The notes: generated by a model from the sequence alone, not told the origin. Numbered from the stretch's first letter, positions 31,731 through 40,535 are shown. The stretch is DNA of 64,000 bases from Chloroflexota bacterium (GCA_013388855.1 JACAEM010000023.1:1-64000); one strand, 5' to 3'. Translations and numbers: made by a program.

Positions 31731-32672
31731 ATGTCAAATCCAAAAATTCTTATCTCCGACGGACTGGATGAAAAAGGCCAGTCCATTTTACGTGAATCGG
31801 CGACGGTGGACGACCGCAACGATATTTCGGCGGGCGACCTGCTTCGGGTTATCCCGGAATACGACGCGCTCATCGTTCGAGGCCGGACGAAGGTGACTGC
31901 CTCCGTTATCGAAGCCGCCGCCCGCCTGAAAGCGATCGGACGCGCCGGCGTCGGCGTGGACAACATTGACCTCGAAGCCGCGAAGAAACGCGGCATCGTT
32001 GTGGTCAATACCCCCATGTCCACCACGGTAGCGGTCGCCGAACTGACCTTCGGTCTCATGCTCTCGCTCGCCCGCGACATCCCGCGTGCAGATGGCGCCA
32101 TGAAGCAGGGCAAATGGCTCAAGAAGGAACTTGAGGGGATGGAACTGAACGGCAAGACCCTCGGCATCATCGGCATGGGTCGCATCGGCACGCAGGTCGG
32201 GAAGTACGCCGCCGCGTTCGGGATGAATGTCATTGCCTACAACCCGCAGGTCACGGAGGATCAGATCAGGGAACGCGGCGCGGAACCGGTTTCCATCCAG
32301 GACCTCTATGCCTGGTCCGATTACATCTCCCTCCATCTACCGTACACTGTGCATACGCGCGACCTCATCGGTCCGCTGGCATTTTCGCAGATGAAGGATG
32401 GCGTACGGATCGTCAGCACGGCGCGCGGCGGCATCATCGACGAAGCCGCGCTGCTCGACGCGTTGAACAGCGGAAAGGTGGCGGGCGCCGCGTTGGATGT
32501 TTTCGCGCAAGAGCCGCACGGTTTAACGGAACTCATCTCACATCCACGCGTGATCGGCACCCCGCACATTGGGGCGCAGACGGCAGAGGCGCAGTCCCGC
32601 GCGGCGGTGGATATCGCCGTCGAGATCCTGTCCGCTTTGCAGAATAAACCATTGCGTTGGAAAGTCAACTAA
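31731..32672 (+). CDS. serA: D-3-phosphoglycerate dehydrogenase-like, short form
   Basis: A 313-residue D-2-hydroxyacid dehydrogenase. It has the NAD-binding GMGRIGTQVGKYAAAFGM near residue 150, catalytic Arg in VSTARGGIIDEAAL near 228, Glu in DVFAQEP near 258 and His in TPHIGAQT near 280. It resembles SerA, which oxidises 3-phosphoglycerate in serine synthesis, but lacks the ACT or intervening regulatory domains, so serine feedback is unlikely. Other 2-hydroxyacids remain possible. It is followed after about 50 nt by the M32 peptidase gene. Confidence 0.82.
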   Translation: MSNPKILISDGLDEKGQSILRESATVDDRNDISAGDLLRVIPEYDALIVRGRTKVTASVIEAAARLKAIGRAGVGVDNIDLEAAKKRGIVVVNTPMSTTVAVAELTFGLMLSLARDIPRADGAMKQGKWLKKELEGMELNGKTLGIIGMGRIGTQVGKYAAAFGMNVIAYNPQVTEDQIRERGAEPVSIQDLYAWSDYISLHLPYTVHTRDLIGPLAFSQMKDGVRIVSTARGGIIDEAALLDALNSGKVAGAALDVFAQEPHGLTELISHPRVIGTPHIGAQTAEAQSRAAVDIAVEILSALQNKPLRWKVN

Positions 32673-32725
32673 TTCCGGCTCCCGCCGCCGTTTCCGGCGG
32701 CAAGGGCGCCGTCTGGAGTAACTAC

Positions 32726-34228
32726 ATGTCTGAAAAACTGAATCAACTGAAGGAATTGCTCGGCGAGGTATCTGATCTCGGCAAAGCCGCATCTGTCTTA
32801 AGCTGGGATCAACAGGTAAACATGCCGCCGATGGGTGGCGAGGCGCGCGGGCAACAGCTTGCCACGCTCAGCAAGATTGCACAGGAAAAATTCACCTCCG
32901 ACGAAGTTGGCAGATTGCTCGAAGACTTGAAGGCTGAATTCGCGAGTGCCGACCCGGCTTCCGACGAAGCCGCCATGATCCGGGTGGCTGCGCGAAACTA
33001 CGACAAGTCGAAGCGCGTCCCGCCGGAGTTCGTTGCCGAACAAGCCATTGTTTCCACGAAGGCGTTCGAGGCGTGGGTGGAAGCGAAAGCAAAATCGAAC
33101 TTTTCCATCTTCCAGCCGCATCTTGAAAGAGTGGTCGAACTGGTCAAGAAATATATTTCCTTCTTCCCGCCTGCCGACCATCCTTATGATACTTTGCTGG
33201 ACGATTATGAACCCGGAATGAAGACCGAAGAGGTGAAAGCCATCTTCAACGCCCTGCGCCCCAAACAGGTGGAATTGATCAAAGCCATCACATCCAGCAG
33301 GCAGGTCAGGGACGATTTTCTGTTCAAGAAATACAATGAAGCCAAACTGCTGGCTTTCGGGGAAGGGATCATCTCCAAATTTGGTTACGATTGGAAACGC
33401 GGCAGGCAGGACAAAGCCCCGCATCCCTTCGAGACGGCGTTCAGCGTAAATGATGTCCGTATTACCACCCGCTTCGAAAAGGATAATCCGATGGCGGTGT
33501 TATTCAGCACCATGCACGAATCGGGTCACGCCATGTACGAGCAGGGCATCAACCCGGCGTATGAGCGCACACCGCTTGGAGGCGGCACATCATTGGCGGT
33601 ACACGAGTCTCAATCGCGCATGTGGGAAAACCTCGTTGGTCGGTCCCTCCCGTTCTGGGAGCATTTCTTCCCGGCGCTCAAGAAGACCTTCCCATCGCAA
33701 CTGGACGGCGTCAGCCTGAAGACCTTCTACAAAGCCATCAACAAGGTCGAGCCGTCGCTGATCCGCGTGAACGCCGACGAAGCCACATATAACCTGCACA
33801 TCATGCTTCGCCTCGAATTGGAGATTGCGATGGTCGAAGGCAGGGTTGCCATTAAGGACCTGCCCGAATTATGGAATGCCAAGATGCAGGAATACCTCGG
33901 CATCACGCCGCCCAACGATGCCAAGGGCGTTTTACAGGACATCCATTGGTCCGGCGGCGCGATCGGATATTTTTCCACATATGCGCTCGGTAATCTTGTC
34001 TCCGTGCAATTGTGGGAGAAGCTCAAAAAGGATATCCGCGACCTCGATGACCAACTCCGCAAGGGCAAGTTCGACGCATTGCTCGGCTGGCTGCGCGAGA
34101 AAGTTCACGTCCATGGGCACAAATACGACCCGCAAGACCTTGTGCAGAAGGTCACCGGCTCGAAAATCACCCCGGAGCCTTACATCCATTACCTGACGAA
34201 GAAATACGGCGAGATCTACGGACTGTAA
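32726..34228 (+). CDS. M32-family carboxypeptidase (thermostable carboxypeptidase 1 type)
   Basis: A 500-residue cytoplasmic zinc metallocarboxypeptidase removing C-terminal residues from peptides. The HExxH motif is in STMHESGHAMYEQG near residue 260, the third ligand Glu in SLAVHESQSRMWENLVG near 290, and the family IRVNADEATYNLHIMLR near 345. Length matches Taq/Pfu carboxypeptidase. The ATG at 32726 is chosen because the family begins at SEKLNQLKELLGEV; an upstream in-frame start at 32657 overlaps the previous gene. Confidence 0.93.
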   Translation: MSEKLNQLKELLGEVSDLGKAASVLSWDQQVNMPPMGGEARGQQLATLSKIAQEKFTSDEVGRLLEDLKAEFASADPASDEAAMIRVAARNYDKSKRVPPEFVAEQAIVSTKAFEAWVEAKAKSNFSIFQPHLERVVELVKKYISFFPPADHPYDTLLDDYEPGMKTEEVKAIFNALRPKQVELIKAITSSRQVRDDFLFKKYNEAKLLAFGEGIISKFGYDWKRGRQDKAPHPFETAFSVNDVRITTRFEKDNPMAVLFSTMHESGHAMYEQGINPAYERTPLGGGTSLAVHESQSRMWENLVGRSLPFWEHFFPALKKTFPSQLDGVSLKTFYKAINKVEPSLIRVNADEATYNLHIMLRLELEIAMVEGRVAIKDLPELWNAKMQEYLGITPPNDAKGVLQDIHWSGGAIGYFSTYALGNLVSVQLWEKLKKDIRDLDDQLRKGKFDALLGWLREKVHVHGHKYDPQDLVQKVTGSKITPEPYIHYLTKKYGEIYGL

Positions 34229-34255
34229 CAACCATATTCACAGAAAACGAACTTG

Positions 34256-34292
34256 CAAGTCCAACAAGTCCAATGATGACTTGTTGGACTTG
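34256..34292. repeat. Perfect 15-bp hairpin
   Basis: CAAGTCCAACAAGTC at 34256-34270 pairs perfectly with 34278-34292 across a 7-nt loop. It lies 28 nt after the peptidase stop and 18 nt before the lipoprotein start. It lacks a U-tract, so it may be a transcript-stabilising or attenuating hairpin rather than a simple terminator. Confidence 0.6.
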
Positions 34293-34309
34293 TTGATGAA
34301 TCTCTTCGC

Positions 34310-35236
34310 ATGAAAAGAACCCTGCTCCTTTACGCCTTTCTGCTTGGATTGTTGGCTGGCTGCGCCTCCCCGACCGCGCCTCCCATCCCAACGCCATATC
34401 CGCCCGAATACCTGCCGACAATCATCGCCATGACTGCGGAGGGCGCGCTCGTTGCCGCGACGGAGACCGCCAACGCTTCGATCCCCACCGAGTCGCCTGT
34501 CGCGTCTCTCGAGCCGACGTTCACCGCGCCGCCCGCTCTGACTGCGACTCCCCTGCCAACCTCCACCTCCACAGCCATCCCGGAACACAAACGCGCCGCA
34601 ATTCAAATCCTTGCGCCGGGGCCAATGTCCAAGGTGGTTTCGCCCATCCAGTTAAAAATGGATGTTATCTCCGGTGACAGTTCCACCGTGCAGATCGACC
34701 TGTACGGGGAGGATGGAAGATTGATGTCGCGAGAACTGAAACGGGTCATACCGAACCCAACCGGAAGTTACCAATTGATCAAGATCCCGTTCGAGATCCT
34801 CGGAGCGGGCGAACTGGGGCGTGTGACGGTCAGCACCACAGACAAAGCGGGGCGGATCGTTGCGCTGAATTCTGTCCATGTGCTGATGATCTCTTCAGGG
34901 AGCAATGAGATCACCCCAGCGGGAAATCCGTTCGAGGCGGTCGGGGTGTTCAGCCCTCGTTTATCGGAGCCAGCGTTCGGCGGCGTCCTAACCGTGCGGG
35001 GGGATGTGTGGCCCTTCAATCTTCAACCGATCATCTTCGAGTTGCTCGGACCGGATGGACAATCCATTAGCCTGCGCATCGTCACCGTGAACGGCATTCA
35101 GCCGCAGTTGTTCGAGACCGAAATTCCATACAAGGTGAGCGGGCCCACGCTGGCACGTCTGTCCATTCGACAAGAGGATGACCGTATTTCAGGTCCGTTC
35201 TATGTGTACAGCCAGGAAATTCTGTTGAACCCCTGA
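34310..35236 (+). CDS. Lipoprotein of unknown function
   Basis: A 308-residue secreted lipoprotein. A basic and hydrophobic signal ends in the lipobox LLAGC, with the lipidated Cys near residue 19. A Pro/Thr/Ser/Ala-rich linker (about 20-100) is followed by beta-rich, probably Ig-like domains (from ILAPGPMSKVVSPIQLKMDV on). It is presumably anchored to the outside of the membrane. I do not recognise a family. No clear ribosome-binding site was found before the ATG. Confidence 0.75.
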   Translation: MKRTLLLYAFLLGLLAGCASPTAPPIPTPYPPEYLPTIIAMTAEGALVAATETANASIPTESPVASLEPTFTAPPALTATPLPTSTSTAIPEHKRAAIQILAPGPMSKVVSPIQLKMDVISGDSSTVQIDLYGEDGRLMSRELKRVIPNPTGSYQLIKIPFEILGAGELGRVTVSTTDKAGRIVALNSVHVLMISSGSNEITPAGNPFEAVGVFSPRLSEPAFGGVLTVRGDVWPFNLQPIIFELLGPDGQSISLRIVTVNGIQPQLFETEIPYKVSGPTLARLSIRQEDDRISGPFYVYSQEILLNP

Positions 35237-35240
35237 CGAC

Positions 35241-35268
35241 TTGCCAAAACGAACTGCAATGGTATAAT
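35241..35268 (+). promoter_or_regulatory. Promoter of tRNA-Pro
   Basis: TTGCCA (35241-35246), 16-bp spacer and a perfect TATAAT (35263-35268), about 25 nt before the mature tRNA 5' end. Confidence 0.65.
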
Positions 35269-35293
35269 TCGCACGCTTTGAAAGTGACACCAT

Positions 35294-35367
35294 CGGGGTG
35301 TGGCTCAGACCGGTAGAGCGCACGGTTCGGGTCCGTGAGGTCCCGGGTTCAAATCCCGGCACCCCGA
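35294..35367 (+). tRNA. tRNA-Pro (anticodon CGG)
   Basis: A complete cloverleaf. The acceptor stem CGGGGTG/CACCCCG carries discriminator A at 35367. The D-arm is GCTC..GAGC. The anticodon stem CACGG/CCGTG has loop TTCGGGT and anticodon CGG at 35328-35330. The T-arm contains GGGTTCAAATCCC. The 3' CCA is not encoded (CTA follows). Confidence 0.93.
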
Positions 35368-35371
35368 CTAG

Positions 35372-35410
35372 AGACCACATGGCTAGCCTTTTGAGCTAGC
35401 CATGTGGTCT
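35372..35410 (+). terminator. Long perfect hairpin after tRNA-Pro
   Basis: A 16-bp perfect stem (AGACCACATGGCTAGC with its complement at 35395-35410) and 7-nt loop starts 4 nt after the tRNA. A strong U-tract is missing (TAAATAG follows). It probably ends or processes the tRNA transcript. Confidence 0.65.
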
Positions 35411-35782
35411 TAAATAGGCTGCGAATCTGGGGATTTGAACCCGTGGTCCACAAGGCTCTTATCCGTGAGGCTGTGAGTATAGTTATTCCCGACAGGATTA
35501 TAGACCTCACGGCTTGCCTATAACGCAAACCATGAGGTCCGGAGTATGTGAACTCAGAAATCAATTCCATATTGTAGGCTTCATGGTTTTTTTGTTTCTC
35601 TTTATCAGAAGAAATATAAGTTGGATTCGTGACTACCTGAGGTCTATCGGGTTGAGAGAAGTACATATCGATATCCCCTTCAAAATTCTTTTTCTGCCAA
35701 AATAGTTTTCATTGACACTGAATACATTTCGCAACATTATTTCATTACGAGTGAAAACCTTTGGACATCTCGTTAGATATAA
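35411..35782. other. Gene-free scar downstream of tRNA-Pro
   Basis: No supported gene lies in this 372-nt stretch, and its base composition is more AT-rich than neighbouring genes. At 35430-35443 a 14-nt T-arm-like sequence (GGGATTTGAACCCG) is the reverse complement of the tRNA-Pro T-loop region. An inverted pair CCGTGAGG/CCTCACGG lies at about 35463-35512. With the truncated ATPase fragment next to it this looks like the remains of an integrated element. No integrase is present. Confidence 0.45.
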
Positions 35783-36058
35783 GATCAGATCAAGAGCATG
35801 GCGCTCGACTATTTCTCATCACCCGGTGGATACGAGGCGGATTTCTACCTGCCTGAAACCCGCCAGTTCATTCAAGTGACTCAAAACCTGAACAATGCTC
35901 CCACGCGCGAGAGGGAGGTACGGGCATTGCAGGATGCCATTCAAGTCTTGAAGCCGAAGGACGCTCTTATTTTGACCGATGCCAATGGGAAGGATTTTCA
36001 GATAGATGGTGTCCCTGTGCGCATTCAGTCTGCAGTTGGGTGGATGCTAAGTTCATAA
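35783..36058 (+). pseudogene. C-terminal fragment of an AAA ATPase with DUF4143 domain
   Basis: The frame from the ATG at 35798 (open from 35783) encodes 86 residues. They match the end of AAA_14/DUF4143 proteins: YFSSPGGYEADFYLPE, FIQVTQNLNN, TREREVRALQDAIQVL and DALILTDAN. A stop codon sits directly upstream in frame at 35780-35782. The ATPase domain and most of DUF4143, normally about 350 residues, are absent. It is therefore a decayed remnant, typical of accessory DNA. Confidence 0.65.
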
Positions 36059-36231
36059 CGTCAATTCTTGTTAGCCAGCTTTGCTATATGTTCGATGACA
36101 CTAATTCATATGTTGCAGGTGTAACCCCAAATGCAAAATTTCCGCTGAGATTTCTTCATCGACTACCGGGAAAAAGACTCACCCCCCTCTTGATTTTTTG
36201 AATCCCCACTTTTGGAGTATCGACATGCAGT
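36059..36231. other. Short intergenic interval, nothing identified
   Basis: 173 nt between the ATPase remnant and the end of the signalling cluster. I see no gene, and no clear terminator for the minus-strand cluster. Confidence 0.4.
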
Positions 36232-36609
36232 TTAGGGCGTGTCGAGGAATGCAGCTACCCGCGCCCACAATTCGCGGATATTGATGGGCTTTGACATATA
36301 TACATCACAGCCAGCATCCAGCGCCTTTTGAGCGTCCCCCTTGAGGGCGTTCGCCGTTACAGCAATAATCGGTATTCTTGTGAGCTCGGGCTTTGCACTG
36401 GACCGCAAACGCCGTGCTACCTCATACCCATCGATATCAGGAAGATTGATATCCAACAAGATTAAATCAACCTGTTCTTTCTCGGCAGTAGCAACACCAT
36501 CCAACCCTTTCATGGCTTTTAGTAAGTGATAGCCGCGGGCTTCCAGGGCGCGCTGTACCAACATCATATTATCTGGATTATCCTCGATGTATAGAACATT
36601 ATGTGTCAT
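36232..36609 (-). CDS. Receiver-only response regulator, last gene of the signalling cluster
   Basis: A 125-residue receiver domain. The acidic pocket is in VLYIEDNPDN (Glu-Asp), phospho-acceptor Asp in ILLDINLPDIDGYE, Thr switch in IIAVTANALKGD and Lys in VYMSKPINI. It is a close paralogue of the protein encoded directly upstream. Its ATG overlaps that gene's stop by 4 nt, so the two are translationally coupled. The sequence style (GDAQKALDAGCD, SKPI) is that of receivers paired with hybrid kinases. No output domain. Confidence 0.93.
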   Translation of the reverse strand: MTHNVLYIEDNPDNMMLVQRALEARGYHLLKAMKGLDGVATAEKEQVDLILLDINLPDIDGYEVARRLRSSAKPELTRIPIIAVTANALKGDAQKALDAGCDVYMSKPINIRELWARVAAFLDTP

Positions 36610-37001
36610 GCGCTGCCTCTTTGTCTTTCCTTGCCCACAAAGGCATCCACCGTTTCGATAAGCTCAATAATATTGATCGGCTTGGACAGATAAACGTCAC
36701 AACCTGCATCCAGCGCCTTTTGTGCATCACCTTTCATGGCATTGGCAGTTACGACAATGATCGGTATTTGCGCCAGTTCAGCTTTTGCGCTGGACCGAAT
36801 ACGACGGGTGATTTCGTATCCATCAATGTCAGGAAGGTTTATATCCAGAAGAATCAGATCTAGGTGTTGGCTGTCTGCAATGGAGAGTCCCTGCACGCCA
36901 TTCTTGGCTTCGATCAGGTTATAACGGCCCACGGGAAACAGGCGTCGGACTAGCATCATATTATCGAGATGATCTTCTATGCACAGTATAGAGGGATTCA
37001 T
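36606..37001 (-). CDS. Receiver-only response regulator
   Basis: A 131-residue receiver with ILCIEDHLDNMMLVRR, phospho-acceptor in ILLDINLPDIDGYEI, Thr switch IIVVTANAMKGD and the Lys of YLSKPINI. About 60-70% of positions look the same as in the next gene, so one arose from the other by duplication. It overlaps both neighbours by 4 nt: the PLP-receiver fusion upstream and the other receiver downstream. Probably a phospho-relay partner of the histidine kinase at 38634-40535. Confidence 0.93.
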   Translation of the reverse strand: MNPSILCIEDHLDNMMLVRRLFPVGRYNLIEAKNGVQGLSIADSQHLDLILLDINLPDIDGYEITRRIRSSAKAELAQIPIIVVTANAMKGDAQKALDAGCDVYLSKPINIIELIETVDAFVGKERQRGSA

Positions 37002-38656
37002 TTTCCACCTTCTTGAGCGTCATTCGCTTCCTCGATCACATGGATTACCTGGTCCACAAATTTCCGTGTAGGTAGTGAGCCTTTTTGGTACACGGCTTCG
37101 ATGTGACCATTCAACCGTTTGCGTTCATCGGGTGTAATATCCTTGGCACTCACAACAACAATCGGAATGTGCCTGGTGCGCGGGTCGAGTTTCAATTCCT
37201 CAACCAAGCCAAACCCGTCAATACCGGGCATGGTGAGATCCGCGACAATGAGATCCGGTAATTTTTGACGCGCCAATGACAATCCTTCCCAGCCGTCTCT
37301 GGCATCAAAGACCCGGTATAACTTGCGACCTTCCAGCAAGCGTCGAATTAACAAAGCATCATCGGAATTGTCATCAACGAGTAGAACAGTTTTTGTCTTC
37401 TCATCCAGATTTTCGAGCGCTGCCTGAATGCCCTCACGCGGAGCAGAGGTCTGATCCTTGCTCAAGTGGACATCCACTGCCCATTGATCTCCAAGAACAT
37501 GCTTCTCCACCGGGAAGGTGTGGCCTGTGCAATTGACAACAACCATTTCGTCAGGTTTGATCGTGCCATTACGGATCAACTTCTCGGTTCCTGCAAAGGC
37601 GACAGCGGTGGCTGGTTCGACAGCCATGCCTTCGCTTTTGGCAAGCGACCTCATCGCAGCGAAGGCTTGCGCATCTGTCACTGAATCCATAGCCCCACCA
37701 TATTGCTGTGTGAGATTCCATAGATAGGTGTAGGATTTGCCTGGGTCACCGGTGGAAAGAATAATGATGCTTGTTTCAGGGATCATTGCTTCCGCTATAT
37801 CTTTGCCTGCCTTGAAGGCTTTGACCATTGGCGAGCAGCCCTCAGCCTGGATGACTCCCAATTTGGGAATCTTGTTGATCAGCCCCATGTTGAAAAGTTC
37901 TTTGAAACCCTGATAGACACCTAAAGGTCCCAAGCCGCCGCTAACCGCCTGAATGTACCAATCAGGGGAATTCCATCCGAGCTGTTCCACGATTTCATAC
38001 GCAATCGTCTTCATCGATTCACGCGCCGGGATGGATGTCGCGCCACGATCAAGAAGTAAGTTCCGCCGCTGGGCGAATTGTGCTGCGATTTGCTTTGTTT
38101 GATCGTAATTGCCGCTAACTCGAATGACCTCCGCGCCGAAGAGCGCTGCTTCCCGCAGTTTTTCCTGGGGAACGAGACTGGTCATGAAAACCCATAGTTT
38201 AATTCCAGCCCGGGCACACGCCGCAGCATATGCCACTGCCGCGTTGCCGGTGGATGCGATGACTGCTTCCTTGACTCCGTTTTCAAGCATCACTGCGACT
38301 GCACCAGCCGCCTGGCGGTCTTTGAAGGAGGATGTTGGACCGTAGCGTTCATCCTTGATGAAAACGGAAGCATGCCCAAGGTCTGGTGTGAAGTGTTGTG
38401 AGAGCCATAGCGGCGTTCCGCCAGCGGGGTAGAGGTCCAAGTTGGTGGGATGGTTCAGCGGTAAGACATCCTGATAGCGCCACATGTTGGAGGGGCGGTT
38501 TGGGAGCCCACGCAGGATCTCGCGCTTGAAGGCGTCGTAATCGTAGCGAGCTTCCAGCCACTGCGAATCGCAACGTTTGCAGATGGCAGGGACAAAAGGT
38601 TCATAGGGCTGATGGTGACCGCAAAGGTTACACTCAAGATATTTCGGCGTTGCCAT
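36998..38656 (-). CDS. Threonine-synthase-like PLP enzyme fused to a receiver domain
   Basis: A 552-residue two-part protein. Residues 1-415 are a fold-type II PLP enzyme of the threonine synthase group. They include a zinc ribbon (C9, C12, C26, C29), PLP-Lys112 in GPTSSFKDRQA, the STGNAA loop (135-140), the PLP-phosphate loop SGGLGP (239-244) and NCTGHTFP near 375. Residues 421-545 are a complete receiver: D428/D429, phospho-acceptor D473, S503, K525. It overlaps a histidine kinase gene upstream and a receiver gene downstream. Phosphorylation might control the enzyme, or the enzyme domain may sense an amino acid; both are inference. No other threonine-pathway gene is nearby. Confidence 0.9.
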   Translation of the reverse strand: MATPKYLECNLCGHHQPYEPFVPAICKRCDSQWLEARYDYDAFKREILRGLPNRPSNMWRYQDVLPLNHPTNLDLYPAGGTPLWLSQHFTPDLGHASVFIKDERYGPTSSFKDRQAAGAVAVMLENGVKEAVIASTGNAAVAYAAACARAGIKLWVFMTSLVPQEKLREAALFGAEVIRVSGNYDQTKQIAAQFAQRRNLLLDRGATSIPARESMKTIAYEIVEQLGWNSPDWYIQAVSGGLGPLGVYQGFKELFNMGLINKIPKLGVIQAEGCSPMVKAFKAGKDIAEAMIPETSIIILSTGDPGKSYTYLWNLTQQYGGAMDSVTDAQAFAAMRSLAKSEGMAVEPATAVAFAGTEKLIRNGTIKPDEMVVVNCTGHTFPVEKHVLGDQWAVDVHLSKDQTSAPREGIQAALENLDEKTKTVLLVDDNSDDALLIRRLLEGRKLYRVFDARDGWEGLSLARQKLPDLIVADLTMPGIDGFGLVEELKLDPRTRHIPIVVVSAKDITPDERKRLNGHIEAVYQKGSLPTRKFVDQVIHVIEEANDAQEGGK

Positions 38657-40535
38657 TTTGTTTCTCCTGCGCTTCCACGATCTCTGTGATGCGGGCTTCC
38701 ACTGGCAATTCTACAAAAAATGTGGAGCCTTCCCCTTCAATGCCGGTGCTTTCTGCCCACAGACGACCACCATGCATTTCCGCCAAGCGTCGGCTGATTG
38801 GCAAGCCCAAGCCCGTTCCGCCAACTTTACGTGTGGTGGAAGAATCGACCTGAGTAAACTCCTGAAAGATAAGATCAAGCTTGTCCGGTGGGATGCCGAT
38901 ACCGGTATCCTTGATGGTAATCAATACACGAGCGCCATCAACTGGTTTCACACTAATAGCGATTCGCCCCTGTTCGGTAAATTTGATTGCATTGTTCACA
39001 AGGTTGATCATGATTTGCCGCACGCGTGTGTTATCTGCGTAAATCTCGATATCCCGATCCGAGTTATCCTCGATGAAGAGGGAAATATTCTTTTCGCTCG
39101 CGAGTGAGGAGGTAATGCTGCAAACCTCTTCCAAAATGCCATGGACTTTGAAGGTCTCGGGATGCAGGTTCATGCGCCCTGATTCGATCTTCGCCATATC
39201 CAGAACATCGTTGATAAGGTGCAGCAGGTGCTGACCATTCTTTTGGATGAGACGCAGGTCAGTCTCCATATATTCGGTTAGTTCACCATCCAGTCCTTCC
39301 AACATCACATCTGTAAAGCCAAGGATGGAATTCAGCGGCGTGCGCAGTTCATGTGACATGTTGGCGAGGAAAGCGTTCTTGAGTCTGTCCAGTTCCTGCA
39401 ATTCCAAAGCTCGTTTCTGGAGTTCCTCTGTAAGGCGCAGGGTTTCCAAGTGAATGCTGACTTGGGAGGCAAGTGCCGTCGCGAGGTGGACATCTTCAGG
39501 GGATAACTCACGCGTACGCGTAATACCTAAATGCCCGATCACCTCCCCTTGAACTGTCAATGGATTAACAAGATCCAGCTCAGTTTCCACTAGCGGCTCA
39601 TCAAGTGAAATCACCTGCAAAGCATCATAGACAAAGGCAAATCCGGATTCTGCATGGTCGGACGCGTAGTTTTGCCAGTTCTCTTGTGTCAAGCGACGCA
39701 TCATTTCTTCTGCTGCTGCGAGGGCACGCGACGCCTCTGCCAGCAGGCGGATGTTTTCCACCTGCTGCGCTACCTGGTCTGCAACTGCCTTGATCAATGC
39801 CGTATCAGATTGGGAGAGCGAATCGGTGGAATTGGGTTCAACATATACTAAGCCGACTTGCTCATCCACGATTTTGACAGGGACTTGAATTCCCTCCGCA
39901 GGGTGAAGATCGTCATGGTGAGGAGACACGGAGGATTGATCATAGATGTAACCGATGCGTTCCTGGCGTTGGATGGCATCCAGATAGGAATCCCAGCCTT
40001 CGTGGACAAAACGGCGGGTGGCTGCTTCTGCCTCGGCGCGGGATCGTTCCGCCTCGGCGAGCAGTTTCAGGTTTTGGATCTGCACGGAAGCCTGTTTAGC
40101 CACTGCTTCCATCAACTGCGTCTCATAACCCTTCGGCTGCCGGTCGGGGCGGGGGGTGATCTGTACTTCGCCAATGACATCACTACCGATCACAAGCGGC
40201 GCAGTGAGGATGTTTTGACCGGCCAATGTGGAAACTGGATCGTCAACAGCCATCAATCGCCCATCTGTGAAAGAGAAACCTGTCCGCTCCTTTTCATATA
40301 AACTCAGGTTTGAATTGCGGCCATGTGAGGGTTCCCTGACAACACCCGGATTATGTCCTTCGCTTGACCGGGGGACGCTTTCCTCTTGAATCGGTTTCTT
40401 CGGTTCAGGCAGATGTCCACCGGATTGCTCCGCTCCAAGTGATACCGCGGGGACATCACCCGGAGCGCCTGCCTTCAGTCGTTCAAGATTCTTGAAGAGT
40501 TCTTCAAGACGTTCCCGTTCCTGTCTATTGTTCAT
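38634..40535 (-). CDS. Cytoplasmic histidine kinase with three GAF-like modules
   Basis: A 633-residue soluble kinase. After a coiled-coil start and Pro/Ser-rich stretch (to about 70) come three related GAF-like modules (about 80-160, 170-265, 278-370). The second and third begin with helices carrying W181 and W287 (HEGWDSYLDAI, QENWQNYASD). HisKA has H395 in NMSHELRTPLNSILGF. HATPase has N-box MINLVNNAIKFTEQG, G1 KDTGIGIPPDKL and G2 GGTGLGLPISRRL. No membrane segment or receiver is present. Its stop region overlaps the PLP-receiver start by 23 nt. It is the natural candidate to phosphorylate the three receivers that follow. Confidence 0.92.
   Translation of the reverse strand: MNNRQERERLEELFKNLERLKAGAPGDVPAVSLGAEQSGGHLPEPKKPIQEESVPRSSEGHNPGVVREPSHGRNSNLSLYEKERTGFSFTDGRLMAVDDPVSTLAGQNILTAPLVIGSDVIGEVQITPRPDRQPKGYETQLMEAVAKQASVQIQNLKLLAEAERSRAEAEAATRRFVHEGWDSYLDAIQRQERIGYIYDQSSVSPHHDDLHPAEGIQVPVKIVDEQVGLVYVEPNSTDSLSQSDTALIKAVADQVAQQVENIRLLAEASRALAAAEEMMRRLTQENWQNYASDHAESGFAFVYDALQVISLDEPLVETELDLVNPLTVQGEVIGHLGITRTRELSPEDVHLATALASQVSIHLETLRLTEELQKRALELQELDRLKNAFLANMSHELRTPLNSILGFTDVMLEGLDGELTEYMETDLRLIQKNGQHLLHLINDVLDMAKIESGRMNLHPETFKVHGILEEVCSITSSLASEKNISLFIEDNSDRDIEIYADNTRVRQIMINLVNNAIKFTEQGRIAISVKPVDGARVLITIKDTGIGIPPDKLDLIFQEFTQVDSSTTRKVGGTGLGLPISRRLAEMHGGRLWAESTGIEGEGSTFFVELPVEARITEIVEAQEKQNGNAEIS

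Noticed and set aside
32688-32706. GCCGCCG/CGGCGGC hairpin as terminator of the dehydrogenase gene
   Set aside because: No U-tract follows, and it is a simple GC repeat just before the M32 start.
35189-35380. Minus-strand ORF with a GFEPGTSRT-like start
   Set aside because: It is the familiar artefact of translating the reverse strand of a tRNA gene; it overlaps tRNA-Pro completely.
35349-35705. ORFs on both strands downstream of tRNA-Pro
   Set aside because: No family resemblance or ribosome-binding site, and they cover the hairpin and T-arm-like remnant.
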